Under the pieces are notes generated by a model. The model was not told the DNA's origin and made no database searches. It worked only from the letters and a program-made list of their open reading frames with translations. Below are positions 1 to 11,500 of a stretch of DNA of 64,000 nucleotides, piece after piece. Position 1 is the first letter of the stretch; each line of letters begins with the position of its first letter. Source of the DNA: Coriaria nepalensis. Taxonomy: Eukaryota > Streptophyta > Magnoliopsida > Cucurbitales > Coriariaceae. A program made the translations under genes and the position numbers. The stretch lies in contig CP114481.1 of NCBI GenBank assembly GCA_027186245.1, forward strand, positions 40,207,501-40,271,500, read 5' to 3'.

Positions 1-306
1 AATTCTAGTTTTGCAATACAGACACAACTTTTGTGCATAACTTGCATATGATCATTGCAAGGAAAGTGTGCATTCGTTTAAAATTAAAATCATTTCAATG
101 AGTCATTTCAAGTCAATAACTTATGTCAAAGCAAGTCGAACGAATTCTAGTATTGCACTACAGAGACAACTTTTGTGCCTAACTTGCAAATGATCATTGC
201 AAGGAAAGTGTGCATTCGTTTAACCTTAAAATCATTTCAATGAGTCATTTCAAGTCAATAACTTATGGCAAAGCAAGTCGAACGAATTCTAGTTTTGCAC
301 TACACA

Positions 307-319
307 CACAACTTTTGTG
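307..319. repeat. Short inverted repeat CACAA-CTT-TTGTG (monomer 23-35)
   Basis: The two 5-bp arms CACAA and TTGTG are perfect reverse complements separated by the three bases CTT. The example lies in the monomer at 285-426, and the same site recurs in most monomers. Monomers with TTGCG in place of TTGTG lose part of the pairing. At least 23 monomers carry a longer perfect palindrome at the same place. A short stem-loop or protein-binding dyad is possible, but no function is demonstrated by the sequence. Confidence 0.8.
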
Positions 320-466
320 CATAACTTGCAAATGATCATTGCAAGGAAAGTGTGCATTCGTTTAACCTTAAAATCATTTCAATGAGTCATTTCAAGTCAA
401 TAACTTATTTCAAAGCAAGTCGAACGAATTCTAGTTTTGCACTACAGACACAACTTTTGCGCATAA

Positions 467-487
467 CTTGCAAATGATCATTGCAAG
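467..487. repeat. 21-bp near-perfect dyad centred on TGATCA (monomer 41-61)
   Basis: The arms CTTGC and GCAAG are reverse complements and flank the 10-bp perfect palindrome AATGATCATT, with one extra A between the left arm and the core. The core contains a BclI-type TGATCA site. The element is kept in nearly all monomers. Known departures include a version with the second A changed to T (gives CATATG), a GATCATGG version, a GATCAGTG version, and a one-base deletion in five copies near 54881, 58148, 61273, 62409 and 63545. Dyad symmetries of this kind are reported as a common property of centromeric satellites; a role here is inference. Confidence 0.8.
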
Positions 488-515
488 GAAAGTGTGCATT
501 CGTTTAACCTTAAAA

Positions 516-537
516 TCATTTCAATGAGTCATTTCAA
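516..537 (+). repeat. Internal direct repeat TCATTTCAA x2, 13 bp apart
   Basis: The 9-bp word TCATTTCAA occurs at monomer 90-98 and 103-111, with starts 13 bp apart. Related words TCATTGCAA (52-60) and TTATTTCAA (121-129) lie elsewhere in the same monomer. This suggests that the 142-bp unit arose partly from shorter degenerate repeats. The base at monomer 108, inside the second copy, is the most changeable site I saw: T, C, G and A all occur (for example TCATTCCAAG near 956, TCATTGCAAG near 1951, TCATTACAAG near 1808, TCATTCGAAG near 54361). Confidence 0.7.
524..532. promoter_or_regulatory. ATGAGTCAT, bZIP/AP-1/GCN4-type consensus (monomer 98-106)
   Basis: The 9-bp ATGAGTCAT is a perfect match to the palindromic consensus ATGA(C/G)TCAT bound by GCN4/AP-1-type bZIP factors. 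It sits within an 11-bp odd palindrome with arms AATGA and TCATT. Because it recurs once in most monomers, the window carries several hundred copies. Variants that destroy it include AGAGTCCTT near 19420-23100 and 22690-27800, and ATCAGTCAT near 28090, 29080 and 29650. There is no promoter or gene nearby, so this may be a sequence coincidence fixed by amplification. Confidence 0.4.
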
Positions 538-2862
538 GTCAATAACTTATTTCAAAGCAAGTCGAACGAATTCTAGTTTTGCACTACAGACACAACTTTT
601 GTGCATAACTTGCATATGATCATTGCAAGGAAAGTGTGCATTCGTTTAAAATTAAAATCATTTCAATGAGTCATTTCAAGTCAATAACTTATGTCAAAGC
701 AAGTCGAACGAATTCTAGTATTGCACTACAGAGACAACTTTTGTGCCTAACTTGCAAATGATCATTGCAAGGAAAGTGTGCATTCGTTTAACCTTAAAAT
801 CATTTCAATGAGTCATTTCAAGTCAATAACTTATGGCAAAGCAAGTCGAACGAATTCTAGTTTTGCACTACACACACAACTTTTGTGCATAACTTGCAAA
901 TGATCATTGCAAGGAAAGTGTGCAATCGTTTAACCTTAAAATCATTTCAATGAGTCATTCCAAGTCAATAACTTCTTTCAAAGCAATTCGAACGAATTCT
1001 AATTTTGCACTACAAACACAACTTTTGTGCATAACTTGCAAATGATCATTGCAAGGAAAGTGTGCATTCGTTTAACCTTAAAATCATTTCAATGAGTCAT
1101 TTCAAGTCAATAACTTATTTCAAAGCAAGTCGAACGAATTCTAGTTTTGCACTACAGACACAACTTTTGTGCATAACTTGCATATGATCATTGCAAGGAA
1201 AGTGTGCATTCGTTTAAAATTAAAATCATTTCAATGAGTCATTTCAAGTCAATAACTTATGTCAAAGCAAGTCGAACGAATTCTAGTATTGCACTACAGA
1301 GACAACTTTTGTGCCTAACTTGCAAATGATCATTGCAAGGAAAGTGTGCATTCGTTTAACCTTAAAATCATTTCAATGAGTCATTTCAAGTCAATAACTT
1401 ATTTCAAAGCAAGTCGAACGAATTCTAGTTTTGCACTACAGACACAACTTTTGCGCATAACTTGCAAATGATCATTGCAAGGAAAGTGTGCATTCGTTTA
1501 ACCTTAAAATCATTTCAATGAGTCATTCCAAGTCAATAACTTATTTCAAAGCAATTCGAACTAATTCTAATTTTGCACTACAAACACAACTTTTGTGCAT
1601 AACTTGCAAATGATCATTGCAAGGAAAGTGTGCATTCGTTTAACCTTAAAATCATTTCAATGAGTCATTTCAAGGCAGTAACTTATGTCAAAGCAAGTCG
1701 AACGAATTCTAGTTTTGCACCACACACACAACTTTTGTGCATAACTTGCAAATGATCATGGCAAGGAAAGTGTGCATTCGTTTAACCTTAAAGTCATTTC
1801 AATGAGTCATTACAAGTCAATAACTTATGTCAAAGCAAGTCGAACGAATTTTAGTTTTGCACTACACACACAACTTTTGTGCATAACTTGCAAATGATCA
1901 TTGCAAGGAAAGTGTGCAATCGTTTAACCTTAAAATCATTTCAATGAGTCATTGCAAGTCAATAACTTATTTCAAAGCAATTCAAACGAATTCTAATTTT
2001 GCACTACAAACACAACTTTTGTGCATAACTTGCAAATGATCATTGCAAGGAAAGTGTGCATTCGTTTAACCTTAAAATCATTTCAATGAGTCATTTCAAG
2101 TCAATAACTTATGGCAAAGCAAGTCGAACGAATTCTAGTTTTGCACTACACACACAACTTTTGTGCATAACTTGCAAATGATCATTGCAAGGAAAGTGTG
2201 CATTCGTTTAACCTTAAAATCATTTCAATGAGTCATTTCAAGTCAATAACTTATTTCAAAGCAATTCGAACGAATTCTAGTTTTGCACTACAGAGTCAAC
2301 TTTTGTGCATAACTTGCAAATGATCATTGCAAGGAAAGTGTGCATTCGTTTAACCTTAAAATCATTTCAATGAGTCATTTCAAGTCAATAACTTATTTCA
2401 AAGCAAGTCGAACGTATTCTAGTTTTGCACTACAGACACAACTTTTGTGCATAACTTGCAAATGATCATTGCAAGGAAAGTGTGCATTCGTTTAACCTTA
2501 AAATCATTTCAATGAGTCATTTCAAGTCAGTAACTTATGTCAAAGCAAGTCGAACGAATTCTAGTTTTGCACCACACACACAACTTTTGTGCATAACTTG
2601 CGAATGATCATGGCAAGGAAAGTGTGCATTCGTTTAACCTTAAAATCATTTCAATGAGTCATTTCAAGTCAATAACTTATGTCAAAGCAAGTCGAACGAA
2701 TTCTAGTTTTGCACTACACACACAACTTTTGTGCATAACTTGCAAATGATCATTGCAAGGAAAGTGTGCAATCGTTTAACCTTAAAATCATTTCAATGAG
2801 TCATTTCAAGTCAATAACTTATTTCATAGCAAGTCGAACGTATTCTAGTTTTGCACTACAGA

Positions 2863-2876
2863 CACAAAATTTTGTG
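2863..2876. repeat. Perfect 14-bp palindrome CACAAAATTTTGTG (+1 allele)
   Basis: In this monomer the usual CACAACTTTTGTG (13 bp, 3-base centre) is replaced by CACAAAATTTTGTG, which is its own reverse complement. The change lengthens the monomer to 143 bp. I found 23 such copies. They lie near 2863, 5990, 7265, 10250, 11528, 13235, 14655, 16220, 17070, 18490, 19060, 21765, 22330, 25025, 25595, 27440, 54850, 57120, 58100, 60385, 61240, 62370 and 63510. It is the only insertion allele I saw and it accounts for all the lengthening of the array. Confidence 0.85.
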
Positions 2877-3125
2877 CATAACTTGCAAATGATCATTGCA
2901 AGGAAAGTGTGCATTCGTTTAACCTTAAAATCATTTCAATGAGTCATTTCAAGTCAATAACTTATTTCAAAGCAAGTCGAACGAATTATAGTTTTGCACT
3001 ACAGACACAACTTTTGCGCATAACTTGCAAATGATCATTGCAAGGAAAGTGTGCATTCGTTTAACCTTAAAATCATTTCAATGAGTCATTTCAAGTCAAT
3101 AACTTATTTCAAAGCAAGTCGAACG

Positions 3126-6090
3126 AATTCTAGTTTTGCAATACAGACACAACTTTTGTGCATAACTTGCATATGATCATTGCAAGGAAAGTGTGCATTC
3201 GTTTAAAATTAAAATCATTTCAATGAGTCATTTCAAGTCAATAACTTATGTCAAAGCAAGTCGAACGAATTCTAGTATTGCACTACAGAGACAACTTTTG
3301 TGCCTAACTTGCAAATGATCATTGCAAGGAAAGTGTGCATTCGTTTAACCTTAAAATCATTTCAATGAGTCATTTCAAGTCAATAACTTATGGCAAAGCA
3401 AGTCGAACGAATTCTAGTTTTGCACTACACACACAACTTTTGTGCATAACTTGCAAATGATCATTGCAAGGAAAGTGTGCATTCGTTTAACCTTAAAATC
3501 ATTTCAATGAGTCATTTCAAGTCAATAACTTATTTCAAAGCAAGTCGAACGAATTCTAGTTTTGCACTACAGACACAACTTTTGCGCATAACTTGCAAAT
3601 GATCATTGCAAGGAAAGTGTGCATTCGTTTAACCTTAAAATCATTTCAATGAGTCATTTCAAGTCAATAACTTATTTCAAAGCAAGTCGAACGAATTCTA
3701 GTTTTGCACTACAGACACAACTTTTGTGCATAACTTGCATATGATCATTGCAAGGAAAGTGTGCATTCGTTTAAAATTAAAATCATTTCAATGAGTCATT
3801 TCAAGTCAATAACTTATGTCAAAGCAAGTCGAACGAATTCTAGTATTGCACTACAGAGACAACTTTTGTGCCTAACTTGCAAATGATCATTGCAAGGAAA
3901 GTGTGCATTCGTTTAACCTTAAAATCATTTCAATGAGTCATTTCAAGTCAATAACTTATGGCAAAGCAAGTCGAACGAATTCTAGTTTTGCACTACACAC
4001 ACAACTTTTGTGCATAACTTGCAAATGATCATTGCAAGGAAAGTGTGCAATCGTTTAACCTTAAAATCATTTCAATGAGTCATTCCAAGTCAATAACTTC
4101 TTTCAAAGCAATTCGAACGAATTCTAATTTTGCACTACAAACACAACTTTTGTGCATAACTTGCAAATGATCATTGCAAGGAAAGTGTGCATTCGTTTAA
4201 CCTTAAAATCATTTCAATGAGTCATTTCAAGTCAATAACTTATTTCAAAGCAAGTCGAACGAATTCTAGTTTTGCACTACAGACACAACTTTTGTGCATA
4301 ACTTGCATATGATCATTGCAAGGAAAGTGTGCATTCGTTTAAAATTAAAATCATTTCAATGAGTCATTTCAAGTCAATAACTTATGTCAAAGCAAGTCGA
4401 ACGAATTCTAGTATTGCACTACAGAGACAACTTTTGTGCCTAACTTGCAAATGATCATTGCAAGGAAAGTGTGCATTCGTTTAACCTTAAAATCATTTCA
4501 ATGAGTCATTTCAAGTCAATAACTTATTTCAAAGCAAGTCGAACGAATTCTAGTTTTGCACTACAGACACAACTTTTGCGCATAACTTGCAAATGATCAT
4601 TGCAAGGAAAGTGTGCATTCGTTTAACCTTAAAATCATTTCAATGAGTCATTCCAAGTCAATAACTTATTTCAAAGCAATTCGAACTAATTCTAATTTTG
4701 CACTACAAACACAACTTTTGTGCATAACTTGCAAATGATCATTGCAAGGAAAGTGTGCATTCGTTTAACCTTAAAATCATTTCAATGAGTCATTTCAAGG
4801 CAGTAACTTATGTCAAAGCAAGTCGAACGAATTCTAGTTTTGCACCACACACACAACTTTTGTGCATAACTTGCAAATGATCATGGCAAGGAAAGTGTGC
4901 ATTCGTTTAACCTTAAAGTCATTTCAATGAGTCATTTCAAGTCAATAACTTATGTCAAAGCAAGTCGAACGAATTTTAGTTTTGCACTACACACACAACT
5001 TTTGTGCATAACTTGCAAATGATCATTGCAAGGAAAGTGTGCAATCGTTTAACCTTAAAATCATTTCAATGAGTCATTGCAAGTCAATAACTTATTTCAA
5101 AGCAATTCAAACGAATTCTAATTTTGCACTACAAACACAACTTTTGTGCATAACTTGCAAATGATCATTGCAAGGAAAGTGTGCATTCGTTTAACCTTAA
5201 AATCATTTCAATGAGTCATTTCAAGTCAATAACTTATGGCAAAGCAAGTCGAACGAATTCTAGTTTTGCACTACACACACAACTTTTGTGCATAACTTGC
5301 AAATGATCATTGCAAGGAAAGTGTGCATTCGTTTAACCTTAAAATCATTTCAATGAGTCATTTCAAGTCAATAACTTATTTCAAAGCAATTCGAACGAAT
5401 TCTAGTTTTGCACTACAGAGTCAACTTTTGTGCATAACTTGCAAATGATCATTGCAAGGAAAGTGTGCATTCGTTTAACCTTAAAATCATTTCAATGAGT
5501 CATTTCAAGTCAATAACTTATTTCAAAGCAAGTCGAACGTATTCTAGTTTTGCACTACAGACACAACTTTTGTGCATAACTTGCAAATGATCATTGCAAG
5601 GAAAGTGTGCATTCGTTTAACCTTAAAATCATTTCAATGAGTCATTTCAAGTCAGTAACTTATGTCAAAGCAAGTCGAACGAATTCTAGTTTTGCACCAC
5701 ACACACAACTTTTGTGCATAACTTGCGAATGATCATGGCAAGGAAAGTGTGCATTCGTTTAACCTTAAAATCATTTCAATGAGTCATTTCAAGTCAATAA
5801 CTTATGTCAAAGCAAGTCGAACGAATTCTAGTTTTGCACTACACACACAACTTTTGTGCATAACTTGCAAATGATCATTGCAAGGAAAGTGTGCAATCGT
5901 TTAACCTTAAAATCATTTCAATGAGTCATTTCAAGTCAATAACTTATTTCATAGCAAGTCGAACGTATTCTAGTTTTCCACTACAGACACAAAATTTTGT
6001 GCATAACTTGCAAATGATCATTGCAAGGAAAGTGTGCATTCGTTTAACCTTAAAATCATTTCAATGAGTCATTTCAAGTCAATAACTTAT
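3126..6090 (+). repeat. 22-monomer HOR, copy 2 (partial)
   Basis: This block repeats 1-2965 with very few differences, such as TCATTACAAG at 1808 against TCATTTCAAG at 4933, and TTTTGCAC against TTTTCCAC near 5977. The correspondence ends at about 6090, where copy 2 continues with a CAGAGTCAAC monomer instead of the CAGACACAAC monomer seen in copy 1. From 4262 onward this block also forms the first part of the 4262-bp duplication. Confidence 0.8.
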
Positions 6091-8523
6091 TTCAAAGCAA
6101 TTCGAACGAATTCTAGTTTTGCACTACAGAGTCAACTTTTGTGCATAACTTGCAAATGATCATTGCAAGGAAAGTGTGCATTCGTTTAACCTTAAAATCA
6201 TTTCAATGAGTCATTTCAAGTCAATAACTTATGGCAAAGCAAGTCGAACGAATTCTAGTTTTGCACTACAAACACAAGTTTTGTGCATAACTTGCAAATG
6301 ATCATTGCAAGGAAAGTGTGCATTCGTTTAACCTTAAAATCATTTCAATGAGTCATTTCAAGTCAGTAACTTATGTCAAAGCAATTCGAACGAATTCTAG
6401 TTTTGCACCACACACACAACTTTTGTGCATAACTTGCAAATGATCATGGCAAGGAAAGTGTGGATTCGTTTAACCTTAAAATCATTTCAATGAGTCATTT
6501 CAAGTCAATAACTTATGTCAAAGCAAGTCGAACGAATTCTAGTTTTGCACTACACACACAACTTTTGTGCATAACTTGCAAATGATCATTGCAAGGAAAG
6601 TGTGCAATCGTTTAACCTTAAAATCATTTCAATGAGTCATTTCAAGTCAATAACTTATTTCAAAGCAAGTCGAACGAATTCTAGTTTTGCACTACAGACA
6701 CAACTTTTGCGCATAACTTGCAAATGATCATTGCAAGGAAAGTGTGCATTCGTTTAACCTTAAAATCATTTCAATGAGTCATTCCAAGTCAATAACTTAT
6801 TTCAAAGCAATTCGAACTAATTCTAATTTTGCACTACAAACACAAGTTTTGTGCATAACTTGCAAATGATCATTGCAAGGAAACTGTGCATTCGTTTAAC
6901 CTTAAAATCATTTCAATGAGTCATTTCAAGTCAGTAACTTATGTCAAAGCAAGTCGAACGAATTCTAGTTTTGCACCACACACACAACTTTTGTGCATAA
7001 CTTGCAAATGATCATGGCAAGGAAAATGTGCATTCGTTTAACCTTAAAATCATTTCAATGAGTCATTTCAAGTCAATAACTTATGTCAAAGCAAGTCGAA
7101 CGAATTCTAGTTTTGCACTACACACACAACTTTTGTGCATAACTTGCAAATGATCATTGCAAGGAAAGTGTGCAATCGTTTAACCTTAAAATCATTTCAA
7201 TGAGTCATTTCAAGTCAATAACTTATTTCATAGCAAGTCAAACGTATTCTAGTTTTGCACTACAGACACAAAATTTTGTGCATAACTTGCAAATGATCAT
7301 TGCAAGGAAAGTGTGCATTCGTTTAACCTTAAAATCATTTCAATGAGTCATTTCAAGTCAATAACTTATTTCAAAGCAATTCGAACGAATTCTAGTTTTG
7401 CACTACAGAGTCAACTTTTGTGCATAACTTGCAAATGATCATTGCAAGGAAAGTGTGCATTCGTTTAACCTTAAAATCATTTCAATGAGTCATTTCAAGT
7501 CAATAACTTATTTCAAAGCAAGTCGAACGTATTCTAGTTTTGCACTACAGACACAACTTTTGTGCATAACTTGCAAATGATCATTGCAAGGAAAGTGTGC
7601 ATTCGTTTAACCTTAAAATCATTTCAATGAGTCATTTCAAGTCAATAACTTATTTCAAAGCAAGTCGAACGAATTCTAGTTTTGCACTACAGACACAACT
7701 TTTGCGCATAACTTGCAAATGATCATTGCAAGGAAAGTGTGCATTCGTTTAACCTTAAAATCATTTCAATGAGTCATTGCAAGTCAATAACTTATTTCAA
7801 AGCAATTCGAACGAATTCTAATTTTGCACTACAAACACAACTTTTGTTCATAACTTGCAAATGATCATTGCAAGGAAAGTGTGCATTCGTTTAACCTTAA
7901 AATTATTTCAATGAGTCATTTCAAGTCAATAACTTATGTCAAAGCAAGTCGAACGAATTCTAGTTTTGCACTACACACACAACTTTTGTGCATAACTTGC
8001 AAATGATCATTGCAAGGAAAGTGTGCATTCGTTTAACCTTAAAATCATTTCAATGAGTCATTTCAAGTCAATAACTTATTTCAAAGCAAGTCGAACGAAT
8101 TCTAGTTTTGCACTACAGACACAACTTTTGCGCATAACTTGCAAATGATCATTGCAAGGAAAGTGTGCATTCGTTTAACCTTAAAATCATTTCAATGAGT
8201 CATTGCAAGTCAATAACTTATTTCAAAGCAATTCGAACGAATTCTGATTTTGCACTACAAACACAACTTTTGTGCATAACTTGCAAATGATCATTGCAAG
8301 GAAAGTGTGCATTCGTTTTACCTTAAAATCATTTCAATGAGTCATTTCAAGTCAATAACTTATGTCAAAGCAAGTCGAACGAATTCTAGTTTTGCTCTAC
8401 ACACACAACTTTTGTGCATAACTTGCAAATGATCATTGCAAGGAAAGTGTGCATTCGTTTAACCTTAAAATCATTTCAATGAGTCATTTCAAGTCAATAA
8501 CTTATTTCAAAGCAAGTCGAACG
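4262..8523 (+). repeat. 30-monomer HOR, copy 1 (4262 bp)
   Basis: Rare markers in this block recur 4262 bp downstream: GGAAAATGTG at 7020, GTGTGGATTCG at 6460, the GCTCTAC monomer starting at 8382, and the GCATATG/AAAATT monomer starting at 4262. The length is 30 x 142 plus two one-base insertions (palindromes near 5990 and 7265). The first 1.8 kb also matches 1137-2965, so that segment is present three times. Confidence 0.88.
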
Positions 8524-11500
8524 AATTCTAGTTTTGCACTACAGACACAACTTTTGTGCATAACTTGCATATGATCATTGCAAGGAAAGTGTGCATTCGT
8601 TTAAAATTAAAATCATTTCAATGAGTCATTTCAAGTCAATAACTTATGTCAAAGCAAGTCGAACGAATTCTAGTATTGCACTACAGAGACAACTTTTGTG
8701 CCTAACTTGCAAATGATCATTGCAAGGAAAGTGTGCATTCGTTTAACCTTAAAATCATTTCAATGAGTCATTTCAAGTCAATAACTTATTTCAAAGCAAG
8801 TCGAACGAATTCTAGTTTTGCACTACAGACACAACTTTTGCGCATAACTTGCAAATGATCATTGCAAGGAAAGTGTGCATTCGTTTAACCTTAAAATCAT
8901 TTCAATGAGTCATTCCAAGTCAATAACTTATTTCAAAGCAATTCGAACTAATTCTAATTTTGCACTACAAACACAACTTTTGTGCATAACTTGCAAATGA
9001 TCATTGCAAGGAAAGTGTGCATTCGTTTAACCTTAAAATCATTTCAATGAGTCATTTCAAGGCAGTAACTTATGTCAAAGCAAGTCGAACGAATTCTAGT
9101 TTTGCACCACACACACAACTTTTGTGCATAACTTGCAAATGATCATGGCAAGGAAAGTGTGCATTCGTTTAACCTTAAAATCATTTCAATGAGTCATTTC
9201 AAGTCAATAACTTATGTCAAAGCAAGTCGAACGAATTTTAGTTTTGCACTACACACACAACTTTTGTGCATAACTTGCAAATGATCATTGCAAGGAAAGT
9301 GTGCAATCGTTTAACCTTAAAATCATTTCAATGAGTCATTGCAAGTCAATAACTTATTTCAAAGCAATTCAAACGAATTCTAATTTTGCACTACAAACAC
9401 AACTTTTGTGCATAACTTGCAAATGATCATTGCAAGGAAAGTGTGCATTCGTTTAACCTTAAAATCATTTCAATGAGTCATTTCAAGTCAATAACTTATG
9501 GCAAAGCAAGTCGAACGAATTCTAGTTTTGCACTACACACACAACTTTTGTGCATAACTTGCAAATGATCATTGCAAGGAAAGTGTGCATTCGTTTAACC
9601 TTAAAATCATTTCAATGAGTCATTTCAAGTCAATAACTTATTTCAAAGCAATTCGAACGAATTCTAGTTTTGCACTACAGAGTCAACTTTTGTGCATAAC
9701 TTGCAAATGATCATTGCAAGGAAAGTGTGCATTCGTTTAACCTTAAAATCATTTCAATGAGTCATTTCAAGTCAATAACTTATTTCAAAGCAAGTCGAAC
9801 GTATTCTAGTTTTGCACTACAGACACAACTTTTGTGCATAACTTGCAAATGATCATTGCAAGGAAAGTGTGCATTCGTTTAACCTTAAAATCATTTCAAT
9901 GAGTCATTTCAAGTCAGTAACTTATGTCAAAGCAAGTCGAACGAATTCTAGTTTTGCACCACACACACAACTTTTGTGCATAACTTGCGAATGATCATGG
10001 CAAGGAAAGTGTGCATTCGTTTAACCTTAAAATCATTTCAATGAGTCATTTCAAGTCAATAACTTATGTCAAAGCAAGTCGAACGAATTCTAGTTTTGCA
10101 CTACACACACAACTTTTGTGCATAACTTGCAAATGATCATTGCAAGGAAAGTGTGCAATCGTTTAACCTTAAAATCATTTCAATGAGTCATTTCAAGTCA
10201 ATAACTTATTTCATAGCAAGTCGAACGTATTCTAGTTTTGCACTACAGACACAAAATTTTGTGCATAACTTGCAAATGATCATTGCAAGGAAAGTGTGCA
10301 TTCGTTTAACCTTAAAATCATTTCAATGAGTCATTTCAAGTCAATAACTTATTTCAAAGCAATTCGAACGAATTCTAGTTTTGCACTACAGAGTCAACTT
10401 TTGTGCATAACTTGCAAATGATCATTGCAAGGAAAGTGTGCATTCGTTTAACCTTAAAATCATTTCAATGAGTCATTTCAAGTCAATAACTTATGGCAAA
10501 GCAAGTCGAACGAATTCTAGTTTTGCACTACAAACACAAGTTTTGTGCATAACTTGCAAATGATCATTGCAAGGAAAGTGTGCATTCGTTTAACCTTAAA
10601 ATCATTTCAATGAGTCATTTCAAGTCAGTAACTTATGTCAAAGCAATTCGAACGAATTCTAGTTTTGCACCACACACACAACTTTTGTGCATAACTTGCA
10701 AATGATCATGGCAAGGAAAGTGTGGATTCGTTTAACCTTAAAATCATTTCAATGAGTCATTTCAAGTCAATAACTTATGTCAAAGCAAGTCGAACGAATT
10801 CTAGTTTTGCACTACACACACAACTTTTGTGCATAACTTGCAAATGATCATTGCAAGGAAAGTGTGCAATCGTTTAACCTTAAAATCATTTCAATGAGTC
10901 ATTTCAAGTCAATAACTTATTTCAAAGCAAGTCGAACGAATTCTAGTTTTGCACTACAGACACAACTTTTGCGCATAACTTGCAAATGATCATTGCAAGG
11001 AAAGTGTGCATTCGTTTAACCTTAAAATCATTTCAATGAGTCATTCCAAGTCAATAACTTATTTCAAAGCAATTCGAACTAATTCTAATTTTGCACTACA
11101 AACACAAGTTTTGTGCATAACTTGCAAATGATCATTGCAAGGAAACTGTGCATTCGTTTAACCTTAAAATCATTTCAATGAGTCATTTCAAGTCAGTAAC
11201 TTATGTCAAAGCAAGTCGAACGAATTCTAGTTTTGCACCACACACACAACTTTTGTGCATAACTTGCAAATGATCATGGCAAGGAAAATGTGCATTCGTT
11301 TAACCTTAAAATCATTTCAATGAGTCATTTCAAGTCAATAACTTATGTCAAAGCAAGTCGAACGAATTCTAGTTTTGCACTACACACACAACTTTTGTGC
11401 ATAACTTGCAAATGATCATTGCAAGGAAAGTGTGCAATCGTTTAACCTTAAAATCATTTCAATGAGTCATTTCAAGTCAATAACTTATTTCATAGCAAGT

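Larger units (their letters stand above)
427..568 (+). repeat. Representative monomer (reference numbering 1-142)
   Basis: This copy serves as the reference for monomer coordinates. Position 1 is the first A of AATTC, and the G of GAATTC is position 142 of the preceding copy. Landmarks in order: CACAA/TTGTG hairpin region 23-35 (this copy has the GCG variant at 33-35); dyad around TGATCA 41-61; ATTCGTT 72-78; first TCATTTCAA 90-98; ATGAGTCAT 98-106; second TCATTTCAA 103-111; TTATTTCAA 121-129; TCGAACG 136-142. Most variation is confined to a few sites: 8 (G/A), 10, 13-14, 20-22, 34 (T/C), 47, 82-83 (CC/AA), 108 (T/C/G/A), 123-126, 135-136 (GT/TT) and the junction 141-3. Confidence 0.95.
1..3125 (+). 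repeat. 22-monomer HOR, copy 1 (3125 bp)
   Basis: The monomer order here recurs 3125 bp downstream. The unusual GCAATACAGAC monomer at 1 reappears at 3126, and the CTTCTTTCAAAG variant at 980 reappears near 4105. The length is 22 x 142 plus the one-base palindrome insertion at 2863. Inside it, GCATATG monomers at 1, 569 and 1137 are spaced by 568 bp, which marks an older 4-monomer sub-period. The last monomers (about 2970-3125, with ATTATAG at the junction) do not match the corresponding place in copy 2. Confidence 0.85.

Noticed and set aside
498..514. Possible CENP-B box at ATTCGTTTAACC
   Set aside because: It matches the TTCG and central A of the CENP-B box but lacks the required CGGG; no monomer I read has it.
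2863..2876. CACAAAATTTTGTG as a bacterial operator or terminator
   Set aside because: It occurs within a eukaryotic-type satellite, with no gene or GC-rich stem plus T-run nearby.
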